Of a stretch of 38,165 bases of DNA, positions 24,417 to 36,081 are shown one piece after another. Both the position numbers and the translations under genes were made by a program. This DNA is from Competibacteraceae bacterium UBA6584 (GTDB lineage: Bacteria > Pseudomonadota > Gammaproteobacteria > Competibacterales > Competibacteraceae): the NCBI GenBank assembly GCA_002433805.1, contig DJIW01000038.1:1-38165 (forward strand), written 5' to 3'. Under the pieces are notes generated by a model. It ran no database searches, was not told the DNA's origin, and was given only the letters and a program-made list of their open reading frames with translations. Within the stretch, counting starts at the first letter, position 1. Each line of letters opens with the position of its first letter.

Positions 24417-24944
24417 CTAGGGCTTCTTGGCGTTTGCGGCGGGCGGTTGCGCTTTGGTGGGCTGGATCGTGAACTGGATGCGGCCGTTTTGACCGGCGCC
24501 CTTGGCTCGGATCACGTCGTCCTTGAGATCGTACTCCAGGCGCTCACCGTTGAAGGTGTCTTGGCCCTGAACGACCCGCACCGCGCCGGTCATAATCACC
24601 TTGCCGCTGGTGACGTCGTATTCGACTCGCTTGCTGGCGCCCCGAATTTCAGGCTTGTCGGCGGCCGGCTGATAGCGCAGGGTCGCCGGATTGCCGGCGG
24701 CGTCCATCCGTTGGAACGCGTTGTCCTTGACGTGGATGGTAGCGGTGTCGGCGGTCAGACGCATCGAACCCTGGCTGATGACCACGTTGCCTTCATAGAC
24801 GCTGACGCCGGTTTTTTGGTCCAGCTGACCGCGTCCGGCTTCGAGCTGGATCGGCTGGGCCCGGTCTTCGGGCAAGGCGATGGCCAGCGGCGCGGCCAGC
24901 GCGGCGGCGGTCAGAAACGCCAGCTTAGCGCTGCGATGGTGCAT
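24417..24944 (-). CDS. lptA: LPS transport periplasmic protein LptA
   Basis: A 175-residue periplasmic bridge protein carrying LPS from LptC to LptD. An N-terminal signal peptide (about residues 1-23, AAALAAPLAIALP) precedes an OstA-type beta-jellyroll with the motifs IQLEAGRGQLDQKTG, YEGNVVISQG and GKVIMTGAVRVVQG. The C-terminal 15 residues are Pro/Ala/Lys-rich. Its ATG lies 20 bases inside lptC in another frame, so translation of the two is coupled. Confidence 0.94.
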   Translation of the reverse strand: MHHRSAKLAFLTAAALAAPLAIALPEDRAQPIQLEAGRGQLDQKTGVSVYEGNVVISQGSMRLTADTATIHVKDNAFQRMDAAGNPATLRYQPAADKPEIRGASKRVEYDVTSGKVIMTGAVRVVQGQDTFNGERLEYDLKDDVIRAKGAGQNGRIQFTIQPTKAQPPAANAKKP

Positions 24945-25515
24945 AATAACCTCGTACTTCGGAAAGCAGTTCCAATTGTTCCCGATCCAGATAGGCGCGC
25001 GCGCCCACGGCTCGGAGTTCGCCGCCGGGGGTGACCGCGCGCGCCGGAGCGGCGGTTTCGGCGTAGCGGTCGGCGGGCCGGATCAGGATGTCGCGGGTCG
25101 TGACTTCAACCGGCGTCTTGCCGCTGTCGGCGGCGCGGGTCATCACCACGGCCCCTTCCAACCGGATCGCCTTCTGATCGGCGGCGACCCAGCCGCGCTC
25201 GGCCCGCAAGCGCCATTCGCGCGTCTCGCCGTCCGGTTGATACCAATCCAGGACCGGCTGTTCGATCCGGGTGCCGAGCTGTCCGGGCAACTGGGTCAGG
25301 CGCGGCGCTTCGATCACGTATTCCCGCAAGCCGGCGGGGTTCATCCGCACCGCGCGGAACCGGTCGACAATCAGGATCGGGTCCTGGCTCTCCGCCGGAA
25401 CGGGATCCCGCATCGCGGATTCCACCCAACGCAACAACCCGTAGCTCAAGCCCGCAAGCACGAGCAACCCCGCCAGAGACCACCAAGTCCGGAGCGAAAA
25501 GGGCTCCGGCTTCAT
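24925..25515 (-). CDS. lptC: LPS export protein LptC
   Basis: A 196-residue bitopic inner-membrane protein: one N-terminal membrane helix (about residues 10-30) and a periplasmic beta-jellyroll that receives LPS from LptBFG and hands it to LptA. Sequence conservation is low in this family; position between kdsC and lptA, the single helix and the size make the call firm. The ATG at 25515 overlaps the kdsC stop by four bases. Its end overlaps lptA by 20 bases. Confidence 0.92.
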   Translation of the reverse strand: MKPEPFSLRTWWSLAGLLVLAGLSYGLLRWVESAMRDPVPAESQDPILIVDRFRAVRMNPAGLREYVIEAPRLTQLPGQLGTRIEQPVLDWYQPDGETREWRLRAERGWVAADQKAIRLEGAVVMTRAADSGKTPVEVTTRDILIRPADRYAETAAPARAVTPGGELRAVGARAYLDREQLELLSEVRGYYAPSQR

Positions 25516-26036
25516 TCGAGACAGCGGCCGCGCAGGGCGTCCAACTGCCCGCGCGCTTCCAGCAACAGCTCGCACACCTCGCGCGCCGCGCCGCGACCGC
25601 CGCGACTCCGGGTGCGCCAATGCGCGTGGCGGATGACAAAAGGATCGGCGTCGCGCACCGCAATGGCCAATCCGACCCGCAGCATGACCGGCAAATCGAT
25701 CAAATCATCGCCGGTATAGGCGATCTGCTCGACGCTCAGACCGAGCCGGGCTTGCAAATCCGCCAGAGCCGCCCGCTTGTCTTGCGCGCCCAGATAGACC
25801 CAGCGGACGCCGAGGTCGCTCAAGCGCCGCTCCACCGAGATCGCTTTTCGGCCCGAAATCACCGCGATCTCCACACCGGCTTCCAACAGCATCTTGAAGC
25901 CGTGGCCGTCGCGGATGTGGAAGGCTTTGAATTCCTCGCCGTTGTTGCCGAAATACAGCCGGCCGTCGGTCAGCACGCCGTCCACATCGAAGATCGCCAG
26001 CCGGATCAGGGCCGCCTTGCTCAATACCTCGCGCAT
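25512..26036 (-). CDS. kdsC: Kdo-8-phosphate phosphatase
   Basis: A 174-residue HAD-family phosphatase that releases phosphate from Kdo-8-phosphate in LPS inner-core synthesis. HAD motif I is FDVDGVLTDG with the nucleophile D17 and D19; ISGRK supplies motif II, and TGDDLIDLPVM is the last motif. No cap domain, as expected for this tetrameric family. I take the ATG at 26036 over a TTG three bases earlier. It lies 21 bases after kdsD. Confidence 0.95.
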   Translation of the reverse strand: MREVLSKAALIRLAIFDVDGVLTDGRLYFGNNGEEFKAFHIRDGHGFKMLLEAGVEIAVISGRKAISVERRLSDLGVRWVYLGAQDKRAALADLQARLGLSVEQIAYTGDDLIDLPVMLRVGLAIAVRDADPFVIRHAHWRTRSRGGRGAAREVCELLLEARGQLDALRGRCLE

Positions 26037-26057
26037 CAATTCTCTCGCCGTCCGAAA

Positions 26058-27047
26058 TCAGAGCACGCCGGCCCGCAATAAATCGTGCATGTTGAGAACG
26101 CCGGCCAACCGGCCGGCGGAGTCCACCACCGGCAGGGCGTTGATCTTGTATTGCTGCATCACCCGCAGCGCCTCGGCGGCAAGCGTTCCCGGCGCAATCG
26201 TCTTGCACGTTCGGGTCATGACCTCGGCGACTCGCGCCGAATGCACGTCCACCTGCCGGTCCAACGCCCGGCGCAGGTCGCCGTCGGTGAAAACGCCCAA
26301 CACCCGATCCTCGGCGTCCACCACCACGGTAGTCCCCAAACCCTTGCGGCTCATCTCCAACAAGGCATCGCGCACATAATCCTCGGGGGCGCTGCGCGGC
26401 ATCTGCTCGCCGGTGTGCATCACATCGTCCAGCAGCAGCAACAGCCGGCGGCCCAGCCGCCCGCCCGGATGGGACCGGGCGAAGTCCTCGGCGGTAAACC
26501 CCCGCGCCTCCAACAGCGCCACCGCCAAGGCATCGCCCATCGCCAGCGTCGCCGTGGTGCTGGAGGTCGGAGCCAGCCCCAGCGGACACGCTTCTTGCGA
26601 CACGCTGACGTCGATGTGCACGTCGCCGGCCTTGGCCAAGGTCGATTCGGGATTGCCGGTCAGCGCGATCAGCGGCACGCCCTGGCGCTTGATCAGCGGC
26701 AGCAGCGTCAGGATTTCATCGCTTTCGCCGGAGTTGGACAGCGCCAGCACCACGTCGCGCGCGGTGATCATGCCCAAGTCGCCGTGATTGGCCTCCGCCG
26801 GATGGACGAAAAAGGCCGGCGTGCCGGTACTGGCCAGCGTGGCGGCGATTTTGCCGCCGATATGGCCGGATTTGCCGATCCCTAACACCACGATCCGGCC
26901 CTCGCACTCCAGCATCAGGCGACACGCCTGAACGAAGCGCTCGTCGACGCGCGCGGCGAGCCGGGCGACGGCGTCCGCCTCGATCATCAACACGCGCTCG
27001 GCAAGCGTTTTCAGCTTATCGGGATGGAGGTGCATGGCGGCTGCCAT
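26058..27047 (-). CDS. kdsD: Arabinose-5-phosphate isomerase
   Basis: A 329-residue enzyme that makes arabinose-5-phosphate from ribulose-5-phosphate, the first step to Kdo. An SIS domain (about residues 45-180; LGIGKSGHIGGKIAAT and SNSGESDE) is followed by two CBS domains (about 210-265 and 275-328). The start could be the ATG at 27047 or an in-frame ATG at 27035; neither has a strong ribosome site. It heads the kds-lpt-rpoN-PTS gene series; ypfJ, 139 bases upstream, runs the same way. Confidence 0.95.
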   Translation of the reverse strand: MAAAMHLHPDKLKTLAERVLMIEADAVARLAARVDERFVQACRLMLECEGRIVVLGIGKSGHIGGKIAATLASTGTPAFFVHPAEANHGDLGMITARDVVLALSNSGESDEILTLLPLIKRQGVPLIALTGNPESTLAKAGDVHIDVSVSQEACPLGLAPTSSTTATLAMGDALAVALLEARGFTAEDFARSHPGGRLGRRLLLLLDDVMHTGEQMPRSAPEDYVRDALLEMSRKGLGTTVVVDAEDRVLGVFTDGDLRRALDRQVDVHSARVAEVMTRTCKTIAPGTLAAEALRVMQQYKINALPVVDSAGRLAGVLNMHDLLRAGVL

Positions 27048-27186
27048 TGTACCAGCTATGCCCGTCCGGCGGTGGAGAGCGCCGGGTTTTCGCGGCGGTT
27101 CTCAAGCGCTCCGGCCGAGGGACACGCCAAGCGGCGACGGTTCGCAACGCGCCGCCGCTCCCCGCGCGGGCGCGACGGCCGATCAA

Positions 27187-28035
27187 CTACAACTGAGGGG
27201 CATTAAAGGAATCGCACTGTCGCAGATCGCCGCTGCTGATGCCGCGCTTGAACCAACGCACCCGCTGGGCGGAGCTGCCGTGGGTGAACGAATCCGGCGC
27301 AACATAGCCCTTGGCCTGCATTTGCATGCGGTCGTCGCCGATGGCGGACGCGGCGTTCAAGGCGGCCTCAATATCGCCCGCTTCCAAAATCTGCCGGGCT
27401 TTATGGGCGTGATGGGCCCAAACGCCGGCGAAGCAGTCCGCTTGCAGTTCCAGGCGCACCGACAAGGCGTTGGCCTCCGCCGGGCTCGAACGCTCGCGCG
27501 CGGCTTGAACTTTTTCGGAGATGCCCATCAGATTTTGAACGTGATGGCCGACTTCGTGGGCGATCACATACGCTTGAGCGAACTCACCGGGCGCGCGAAA
27601 CCGGTTCTGAAGGTCTTGGAAAAACACCAGATCGATGTAAACCTTCTGATCCGCCGGGCAATAAAAGGGGCCGACCGCCGATTGGGCGTAGCCGCACGCC
27701 GACTGAGCGACCCCGGAAAACAGCACCAGCTTCGGTTCTCGATAGGTCCCGCCCAACTGGTTGAACAACGCGCGCCACGTGTCCTCGGTATCGGCCAGCA
27801 CCACCGAGACGAAGCGACTTTTCTCGTCCTGTTCCGGAGAGCTGGGCGCCGGTTGCTGCACCGAAACCTCACCGGGCCCCAGGCTTTGCAGCATGACCGT
27901 CGGATCGACGCCAAAGAACATGGCGAGGAGCACGATGACCACCGTGCCGATGCCGCCTCCGGCGATGACGGGCACTCCCCGCATCCCCCGCCGGTCTTCG
28001 ACATTATCGCTTTCTCTACCTGTTCTCCAACGCAT
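27187..28035 (-). CDS. ypfJ: YpfJ-family putative neutral zinc metallopeptidase
   Basis: A 282-residue protein, close to E. coli YpfJ in length. A short basic N-terminus and one membrane helix (about residues 22-42) lead to an extracytoplasmic domain with the zinc motif HEVGHHVQ (H160, E161, H164), preceded by GPFYCPADQKVYIDL and followed by ELQADCFAGVWAHH, which supplies the third ligand region. Substrates are unknown in the whole family. A GAGAGGG ribosome site precedes the ATG. It is not a usual member of either neighbouring cluster. Confidence 0.9.
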   Translation of the reverse strand: MRWRTGRESDNVEDRRGMRGVPVIAGGGIGTVVIVLLAMFFGVDPTVMLQSLGPGEVSVQQPAPSSPEQDEKSRFVSVVLADTEDTWRALFNQLGGTYREPKLVLFSGVAQSACGYAQSAVGPFYCPADQKVYIDLVFFQDLQNRFRAPGEFAQAYVIAHEVGHHVQNLMGISEKVQAARERSSPAEANALSVRLELQADCFAGVWAHHAHKARQILEAGDIEAALNAASAIGDDRMQMQAKGYVAPDSFTHGSSAQRVRWFKRGISSGDLRQCDSFNAPQL

Positions 28036-28223
28036 GGGACCCTCTCTTAGCCCGGAATGATCGCGGATGGTGATAAGTACAAAATCTTGCTTGCAATACG
28101 TCCACTTAGTCCGAATTCGCCGACTTTCGTTCGAAACGGTCTAACGCCGCCAAAGCGGCTTGCGGCCGAACGAAGCGACCCGCCGGCCGGTCGCAAGCAG
28201 CGGGCCGACAGCTTAAAAATTGC

Positions 28224-28245
28224 AAAAGGGCAGCCGAAGCTGCCC
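28224..28245 (-). terminator. Intrinsic terminator of ppdK
   Basis: On the minus strand GGGCAGC-TTCG-GCTGCCC (seven pairs, stable tetraloop) is followed by TTTTGCAATTTTT. It lies 57 bases after the ppdK stop and before ypfJ, so it separates the two transcripts. Confidence 0.88.
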
Positions 28246-28264
28246 CTCAAGTTGTCACCGGCAA

Positions 28265-28294
28265 GGCGCGGGCAACAATCGATGCGCCCGCGCC
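28265..28294 (-). repeat. Second hairpin just after ppdK
   Basis: Nine perfect GC pairs (28265-28273 with 28286-28294, 12-base loop) start eight bases after the ppdK stop. Without a T-run it probably protects the 3' end or aids the terminator that follows. Confidence 0.65.
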
Positions 28295-28301
28295 TGATGG
28301 C

Positions 28302-31055
<2,754 letters not shown>

Positions 31056-31379
31056 GATCCTACCTTCATTGTCTCAGTGGTTGAGTGAACATCGAACCCC
31101 TCAAGCTCCGGCGAGTCGGCCCAAACTCCCGAACCGATCCCTGATCGAGCCGGGCCCGCGCGCAAGCGGTCGCCGGAATACAGCCCATGCTTGCGGTCCG
31201 CAAGCCGGTTCGCATGACTTTTAAAGATAGTCACATCCGCCCGCAATTGCCAAGCCTGTTCTTTCAAACGCCGCTAAAATTCGCCACCGGCGAATTGACT
31301 TGCCGCCGGCTTGGCTAGAAACTACCGCCTTACTCTCCCGCCCGCACGCCGCGCCCGCTTAACCCTACCGACTTTTGGA
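31056..31379. other. Divergent spacer between ppdK and mlaF
   Basis: No gene is seen in these 324 bases. It contains the ppdK promoter candidate at 31224-31253 and a roughly 160-base ppdK leader. For mlaF the best -10-like element is TAAAAT (31275-31280), without a convincing -35. Confidence 0.6.
31224..31253 (-). promoter_or_regulatory. Sigma-70-type promoter of ppdK
   Basis: On the minus strand TTGGCA (31248-31253, five of six to consensus) and TATCTT (31224-31229, four of six) are 18 bases apart. Transcription would begin near 31217, giving a leader of about 160 bases before the ppdK ATG. Confidence 0.55.
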
Positions 31380-32225
31380 ATGCCCTCCAGCGCTTTGCCA
31401 TCCGACGTCACGCCCCCCTGCGAGGGGCAACTGGTGACCGTGCGCGGCCTGTCTTTCCACCGTGGCGAGCGGGCTATTTTCCGCGAGGTGGATTTGGATA
31501 TCCCGCGCGGCAAGGTCACCGCCATCATGGGTCCGAGCGGCACCGGCAAAACCACGCTGCTGCGGCTGCTCGGCGGCCAGATTCGCCCCGATGCCGGACT
31601 GATCGAGGTGGACGGCCTGCGCGTCCCCGAACTCGGCCGACTGGAGTTGTACCAGCTGCGCCAGCGCATGGGCATGCTGTTTCAAAGCGGCGCGCTGTTT
31701 ACCGATTTGAACGTGTTTGACAATGTCGCCTTCCCCTTGCGCGAGCATACCCGGCTCTCGGAAAATCTGATCCACACCCTGGTGTTGATGAAGCTGGAAG
31801 CGGTGGGCTTGCGCGGCGCGCGGGAGTTGATGCCGGCGGAACTGTCCGGGGGCATGGCCCGGCGGGTGGCGCTGGCCCGCGCCATCGCCCTCGATCCGAT
31901 GATGGTGTTGTACGACGAGCCTTTCGCCGGACAAGATCCGATTTCGATGGGCGTGTTGACCCAATTGATCCGGACGCTCAACGACGCCTTGTGCCTGACC
32001 AGCATCATCGTCTCGCACGATGTCAAGGAAACCGCCGCCATCGCGGATTACCTTTATCTGCTTTCCGACGGCCAAATTGTCGAGCACGGCACGCCCGCCG
32101 AACTGGGCCGCTCGCCCTCGCCCTGGGTCGATCAATTCATGCACGCACGGCCCGACGGGCCGATGTCGTTCCATTACCCGGCCCCTGCCTACGAAAGCGA
32201 GCTGCTGTTGCGAGACGCCGCATGA
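31380..32225 (+). CDS. mlaF: Phospholipid transport ABC ATPase MlaF
   Basis: A 281-residue ATPase of the Mla system, which moves phospholipids between inner and outer membrane to keep outer-leaflet asymmetry. Walker A GPSGTGKT, QSGALFTDLNVFDNVAFPLREHT, the LSGGMARR signature and Walker B MVLYDEPFAGQDP are all present and close to E. coli MlaF. I use the ATG at 31380; a TTG 69 bases upstream would add non-conserved residues. The true start could be slightly downstream because the first 18 or so residues are not conserved. The stop overlaps mlaE by four bases. Confidence 0.95.
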   Translation: MPSSALPSDVTPPCEGQLVTVRGLSFHRGERAIFREVDLDIPRGKVTAIMGPSGTGKTTLLRLLGGQIRPDAGLIEVDGLRVPELGRLELYQLRQRMGMLFQSGALFTDLNVFDNVAFPLREHTRLSENLIHTLVLMKLEAVGLRGARELMPAELSGGMARRVALARAIALDPMMVLYDEPFAGQDPISMGVLTQLIRTLNDALCLTSIIVSHDVKETAAIADYLYLLSDGQIVEHGTPAELGRSPSPWVDQFMHARPDGPMSFHYPAPAYESELLLRDAA

Positions 32226-33007
32226 CCGGTCCGTTGGAGCGCCTGGGCCGCTGGGCTCTGGAACGCTTGACCGCCTTGGGACGGGCCAACCTGTTCTTGC
32301 TGCGGCTGCTGGGCGCGCTGGGCTTCCTGCTCCGGCGGCCCGGCCTGCTGGTCAAGCAACTGTACGCGGTCGGCGTGCTGTCCTTGCCGATCATTCTGGT
32401 GTCGGGCCTGTTCGTGGGCATGGTGTTGGGCCTGCAAGGCTACGCTAACCTAGTGTATTTCGGCGCGACCTCGTCGCTGGGTACGGTGGTGGCGCTGTCG
32501 CTGGTCCGCGAATTGGGTCCGGTGCTAACCGCGTTGTTGTATGCTGGGCGGGCCGGCTCGGCGCTGACCGCCGAAATCGGCTTGATGAAGGCCACCGAAC
32601 AACTGGCCAGCATGCAAATGATGGCGGTCGATCCCTTCGCGCGGGTGCTGGCCCCGCGTTTTCTGGCGGGGTTTGTGGCGGTGCCGCTGCTGACCGCCAT
32701 CTTCACGGCGGTCGGCATCTTGGGCGGCTATCTGGTGGCCGTGGTGCAATTGGGCGTGGACGGCGGCGCGTTTTGGGCCCAAATGCAAGCGAGGGTGCTG
32801 TTGTGGGAAGATATCGGCAACGGCGTGATCGTCAAGAGCGTGGTGTTCGCGCTGCTGGCCAATTGGATCGCGCTGTTTGAAGGCTATGAAGCGCATCCGA
32901 CCTCGGAAGGCGTCAGCCTCGCCACCACCCAAACCGTGGTGGTGACGTCCCTGGCGGTGCTGGGTGGGGATTTTCTGCTCACGGCCTTGATGTTTGGAGT
33001 GTGGTGA
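32222..33007 (+). CDS. mlaE: Phospholipid transport permease MlaE
   Basis: A 261-residue membrane permease with about five to six helices. Family marks include the LQGYANLVYFGATSSLGTVV region and ELGPVLTALLYAGRAGSALTAEIG, the conserved coupling segment that contacts MlaF. The start overlaps mlaF (ATGA) and mlaD starts two bases after the stop. Confidence 0.95.
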   Translation: MTGPLERLGRWALERLTALGRANLFLLRLLGALGFLLRRPGLLVKQLYAVGVLSLPIILVSGLFVGMVLGLQGYANLVYFGATSSLGTVVALSLVRELGPVLTALLYAGRAGSALTAEIGLMKATEQLASMQMMAVDPFARVLAPRFLAGFVAVPLLTAIFTAVGILGGYLVAVVQLGVDGGAFWAQMQARVLLWEDIGNGVIVKSVVFALLANWIALFEGYEAHPTSEGVSLATTQTVVVTSLAVLGGDFLLTALMFGVW

Positions 33008-33009
33008 TC

Positions 33010-33489
33010 ATGCGGCAAAAACATCTGGAACTGCTGGTCGGCGCGTTCGTCGCCCTGGGCTTGGCGGCCTTTTTATTGCTGGCGCTCAAGGTCAGCGACA
33101 TCGCCCACATCGGCGAGGATCAAGGCTATCGGGTGACGGCCCGCTTCGAAAACATCGGCGGTCTCAAGATCCGCGCGCCGGTCACCCTGGGCGGCGTGCG
33201 CATCGGCCGGGTGGTCGGCATCAATCTGGACCCCAACACTTTTGAAGCCTTGGTCACGCTGTCCATCGAACCGCAATACGACCGCCTTCCGAGCGATTCG
33301 AGCGCCAGCATCCTCACCGCCGGCTTGTTGGGCGAGCAGTATATCGGCCTGGAGCCGGGCGGGATGGACGACTTTCTTAAAAACGGCGGCAGCTTGAAAC
33401 TGACGCAATCGGCGCTGGTGCTCGAAAAATTGATCGGCCGGATGTTCACCAACGCCGCGCAGGGCGAAGCGCCCGCCAAGACGCCTTAA
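33010..33489 (+). CDS. mlaD: MCE-domain phospholipid-binding protein MlaD
   Basis: A 159-residue protein with one N-terminal membrane helix (about residues 8-27) and an MCE domain that forms a hexameric ring feeding lipids to or from MlaE. The VTLGGVRIGRVVGINLD segment and SSASILTAGLLGEQYIGLEPG are typical. Codons upstream in the same frame reach 33001, but the ATG at 33010 gives the usual start MRQKHLELLVG. Confidence 0.95.
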   Translation: MRQKHLELLVGAFVALGLAAFLLLALKVSDIAHIGEDQGYRVTARFENIGGLKIRAPVTLGGVRIGRVVGINLDPNTFEALVTLSIEPQYDRLPSDSSASILTAGLLGEQYIGLEPGGMDDFLKNGGSLKLTQSALVLEKLIGRMFTNAAQGEAPAKTP

Positions 33490-33571
33490 CCGCCGCCGCC
33501 GCCGTCTGTCGGCGCGCTGTCCCCGACTGTTCGGTTGTCAAGACCCAATGAATGCAGGAGTTGATGTTTTG

Positions 33572-34174
33572 ATGAAACGCCTTTTGACCGTCGGCTTGTT
33601 GATGCTGGCCCTGGGCAGCGGTTGGACCGTGGCCGCCACGCCGCCCGAAAATGTCGTGCAACAAACCTCCGAACGCATGCTCGACGCCCTGCGGCAAAAC
33701 CGGGCCACCATCGACCGCGATCCGGGTCAGATTTATGCGCTGGTCAATCAGATCGTATTGCCCAATTTCGATTTCGAACTGATGTCGCGCTGGGTGCTGG
33801 GCCGGGCTTGGCAGCAGGCCACCCCCGAACAGCGCCGCCAATTCACCGAGGAATTTCGCGCGCTGCTGGTTCGCACCTACGCCAAAGCCTTGCTGGAATA
33901 CGCCGATGAAGCGATCAAGGTATCGCCCGCCGGCGCCCCGGCCGGCGCTGAGGCGACCGTCCGAACCGAAGTACAGCCCAAGAGCGGCCGGCCGATTCAG
34001 ATCAACTACAGCATGCATCTTGGCAACGACGCCTGGAAAGTCTACGACGTGACCGTCGATGGCATCAGCCTGGTGACCAACTACCGCGACACCTTCGCCA
34101 GCCAGGTTCGCGCCAACGGCATGGACGCGGTCATCACCGATTTGCGGCGACGCAACGCGGGTTCCGCCCGCTGA
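33572..34174 (+). CDS. mlaC: Periplasmic phospholipid shuttle MlaC
   Basis: A 200-residue periplasmic lipid carrier between MlaD and the outer-membrane MlaA. A signal peptide covers about residues 1-22 (KRLLTVGLLMLALGSGWTVA). The mature part has VLPNFDFELMSRWVLG and WKVYDVTVDGISLVTNYRDTF, characteristic of the family. The ATG at 33572 follows AGGAG by 11 bases; an earlier in-frame ATG at 33548 precedes that site. MlaA is not encoded here. Confidence 0.94.
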   Translation: MKRLLTVGLLMLALGSGWTVAATPPENVVQQTSERMLDALRQNRATIDRDPGQIYALVNQIVLPNFDFELMSRWVLGRAWQQATPEQRRQFTEEFRALLVRTYAKALLEYADEAIKVSPAGAPAGAEATVRTEVQPKSGRPIQINYSMHLGNDAWKVYDVTVDGISLVTNYRDTFASQVRANGMDAVITDLRRRNAGSAR

Positions 34175-34476
34175 TGGCCGCCGCGACGGTCGAGCGCGAC
34201 GGCGATACCCTGCGCGTTCGCGGCGAACTGGATTTCGATTCAGTGCCGGATGTGTGGGAAATGACCGAACCCCTGTTGGCGGCCGAATCGATCCAGCGGA
34301 TCGATTTAAGCGGCGTCCGGCGCGCCAACAGCGCCGGGGTGGCCTTGTTGGTGGAATGGCTGCGACAGGCGCGAAGCCGGCAACGGGAGCTGGTTTTCGT
34401 CAATCTGCCGGCGCAAATGGAGGCCATCGTGCGCACTGTGGATCTGGACGGGGTGCTGCCGGTCGCCCGCGCGTAG
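34174..34476 (+). CDS. mlaB: STAS-domain protein MlaB
   Basis: A 100-residue cytoplasmic STAS protein that binds MlaF and supports assembly of the transporter. LDFDSVPDVWE and the STAS core IDLSGVRRANSAGVALLVEW (serine and alanine of the anti-sigma-antagonist loop) are visible. Its ATG shares one base with the mlaC stop. Confidence 0.9.
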   Translation: MAAATVERDGDTLRVRGELDFDSVPDVWEMTEPLLAAESIQRIDLSGVRRANSAGVALLVEWLRQARSRQRELVFVNLPAQMEAIVRTVDLDGVLPVARA

Positions 34477-34544
34477 GTTTGGTGATTTCCGCCTTCAATT
34501 TTTAAGCGCCGAGGCGGGGTTTTGACAATTGATGGGGATAGATC

Positions 34545-34814
34545 ATGAACGCCCGAGAATTGGAACAGTTGATCGAACAGCAGTTGCCCGGCGCCAAGGC
34601 CACGGTCCGAGGCGACGACGGCGTCCATTTCGAAGCCGTGGTGGTCAGCGATGCGTTCGCCGGCAAATCTCTGCTCCAGCAGCACCGTCTGGTTTACGCG
34701 GCCTTGGGCGGGCGGATGGAGCGCGAGGAAATCCACGCTCTCTCCCTTAAGACCCACACGCCGGATGTCTGGCGACAACAGCAATCCCGAGCGACCGACG
34801 ACTCCAACCCATGA
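34545..34814 (+). CDS. ibaG: BolA-family protein IbaG
   Basis: An 89-residue BolA/IbaG protein; family members bind monothiol glutaredoxins with shared 2Fe-2S clusters and respond to acid stress. VSDAFAGKSLLQQHRLVY, containing the conserved histidine, and the HALSLKTHTPD end are diagnostic. A GGGGA site precedes the ATG. The gene sits between mlaB and murA as in E. coli and overlaps murA by four bases. Confidence 0.92.
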   Translation: MNARELEQLIEQQLPGAKATVRGDDGVHFEAVVVSDAFAGKSLLQQHRLVYAALGGRMEREEIHALSLKTHTPDVWRQQQSRATDDSNP

Positions 34815-36070
34815 GCAAACTGATCATCAACGGCGGCGTCCCCTTGCGGGGCGAACTGCGGGCGTCCGGCGCGAAGAACGCGGTGCTGCCGATTCTGGCC
34901 GCCACCTTGCTGGCCGACGGACCGGTCACGGTCCGCAACGTCCCGCACCTTCAGGACGTGACTACCACCATGGAGCTGCTGGGCCGGATGGGCGTGGATC
35001 TGGTGGTGGACGAGCGGATGAACATCCAAGTCGATCCCCGCTCCATCCAAACCTTTCAAGCGCCCTACGAACTGGTTCGGACCATGCGCGCGTCGATTCT
35101 GGTGCTGGGGCCGCTGGTCGCGCGCTTCGGTCAAGCCGACGTGTCGCTGCCCGGCGGTTGCGCCATCGGCTCGCGGCCGGTCAACCTGCACATCAAGGGC
35201 CTGGAAGCCATGGGAGCGGAGATCAAGGTCGAGAACGGCTACATCCGCGCCCGCGCCAACCGCTTGAAAGGCGCGCATATCGTGCTGGATCTGGTCACAG
35301 TCACCGGCACCGAAAACCTGCTGATGGCCGCCGTGCTGGCCCGTGGCACCACGATCATCGAAAACGCCGCCCGCGAACCGGAGGTGGTGGATCTGGCGGA
35401 GTGCTTGATGGCGATGGGCGCGCACATCGAAGGCGCGGGCACGGATACGCTGGTGATCGAGGGGGTGGACCAGCTTCACGGCGCGCACTATCAGGTTCTG
35501 CCGGATCGGATCGAGATCGGCACGTACCTGCTGGCGGGCGCGATCACCGGCGGGCGGGTCAAAATCAAGGACGCCCGCCCCGCCCATCTGGAAGCGGTGC
35601 TGCTGAAAATGGAGGAAGCCGGCATTCAGGTCAACACTGGACCGGACTGGATCGAAGCCGACATGACCGGCCGCCGGCCCAAGGCGGTGCGCATCCGCAC
35701 CGCCCCCTATCCCGCCTTCCCCACCGACATGCAAGCGCAGTTCGTCGCGCTCAACGCCGTCGCCGACGGCGTCGGCACGATCACCGAAACGGTGTTCGAG
35801 AACCGCTTCATGCACATCAACGAACTGCAGCGGATGGGCGCGCAAATCGAACTAGAAGGCAACACCGCCATCAGCATCGGCGTTCCCAAACTGACCGGCG
35901 CGCCGGTCATGGCCACCGATCTGCGCGCCTCGGCCAGCCTGATTCTGGCCGCGCTGGTGGCGGACGGCGACACCGTGCTGGACCGCATTTACCACATCGA
36001 TCGCGGTTACGACTGCATCGAGGAAAAACTGTCGCACCTGGGCGCGCGCATCCGCCGCACGCCCGGTTGA
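34811..36070 (+). CDS. murA: UDP-N-acetylglucosamine 1-carboxyvinyltransferase
   Basis: A 419-residue enzyme for the first committed step of peptidoglycan synthesis, adding enolpyruvate from PEP to UDP-GlcNAc. K22 in SGAKNAVLPI and C117 in SLPGGCAIGSRPV (the fosfomycin-sensitive cysteine, C115 in E. coli) are both present. It has the usual length and starts four bases before the ibaG stop. Confidence 0.97.
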   Translation: MSKLIINGGVPLRGELRASGAKNAVLPILAATLLADGPVTVRNVPHLQDVTTTMELLGRMGVDLVVDERMNIQVDPRSIQTFQAPYELVRTMRASILVLGPLVARFGQADVSLPGGCAIGSRPVNLHIKGLEAMGAEIKVENGYIRARANRLKGAHIVLDLVTVTGTENLLMAAVLARGTTIIENAAREPEVVDLAECLMAMGAHIEGAGTDTLVIEGVDQLHGAHYQVLPDRIEIGTYLLAGAITGGRVKIKDARPAHLEAVLLKMEEAGIQVNTGPDWIEADMTGRRPKAVRIRTAPYPAFPTDMQAQFVALNAVADGVGTITETVFENRFMHINELQRMGAQIELEGNTAISIGVPKLTGAPVMATDLRASASLILAALVADGDTVLDRIYHIDRGYDCIEEKLSHLGARIRRTPG

Positions 36071-36081
36071 ACAGGTCCCTT

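Noticed and set aside
34489..34520. Terminator-like CCGCCT/AGGCGG with GGTTTT between mlaB and ibaG.
   Set aside because: Six pairs around a 17-base loop is weak, and the T-run is short; not convincing enough to separate the operons.
34651..36081. A long open frame through ibaG and murA leading into hisG in the hisG frame.
   Set aside because: The upstream part reads as Arg/Gly-rich noise in the wrong frame for ibaG and murA. The real hisG starts at 36082. It is not a fusion gene.
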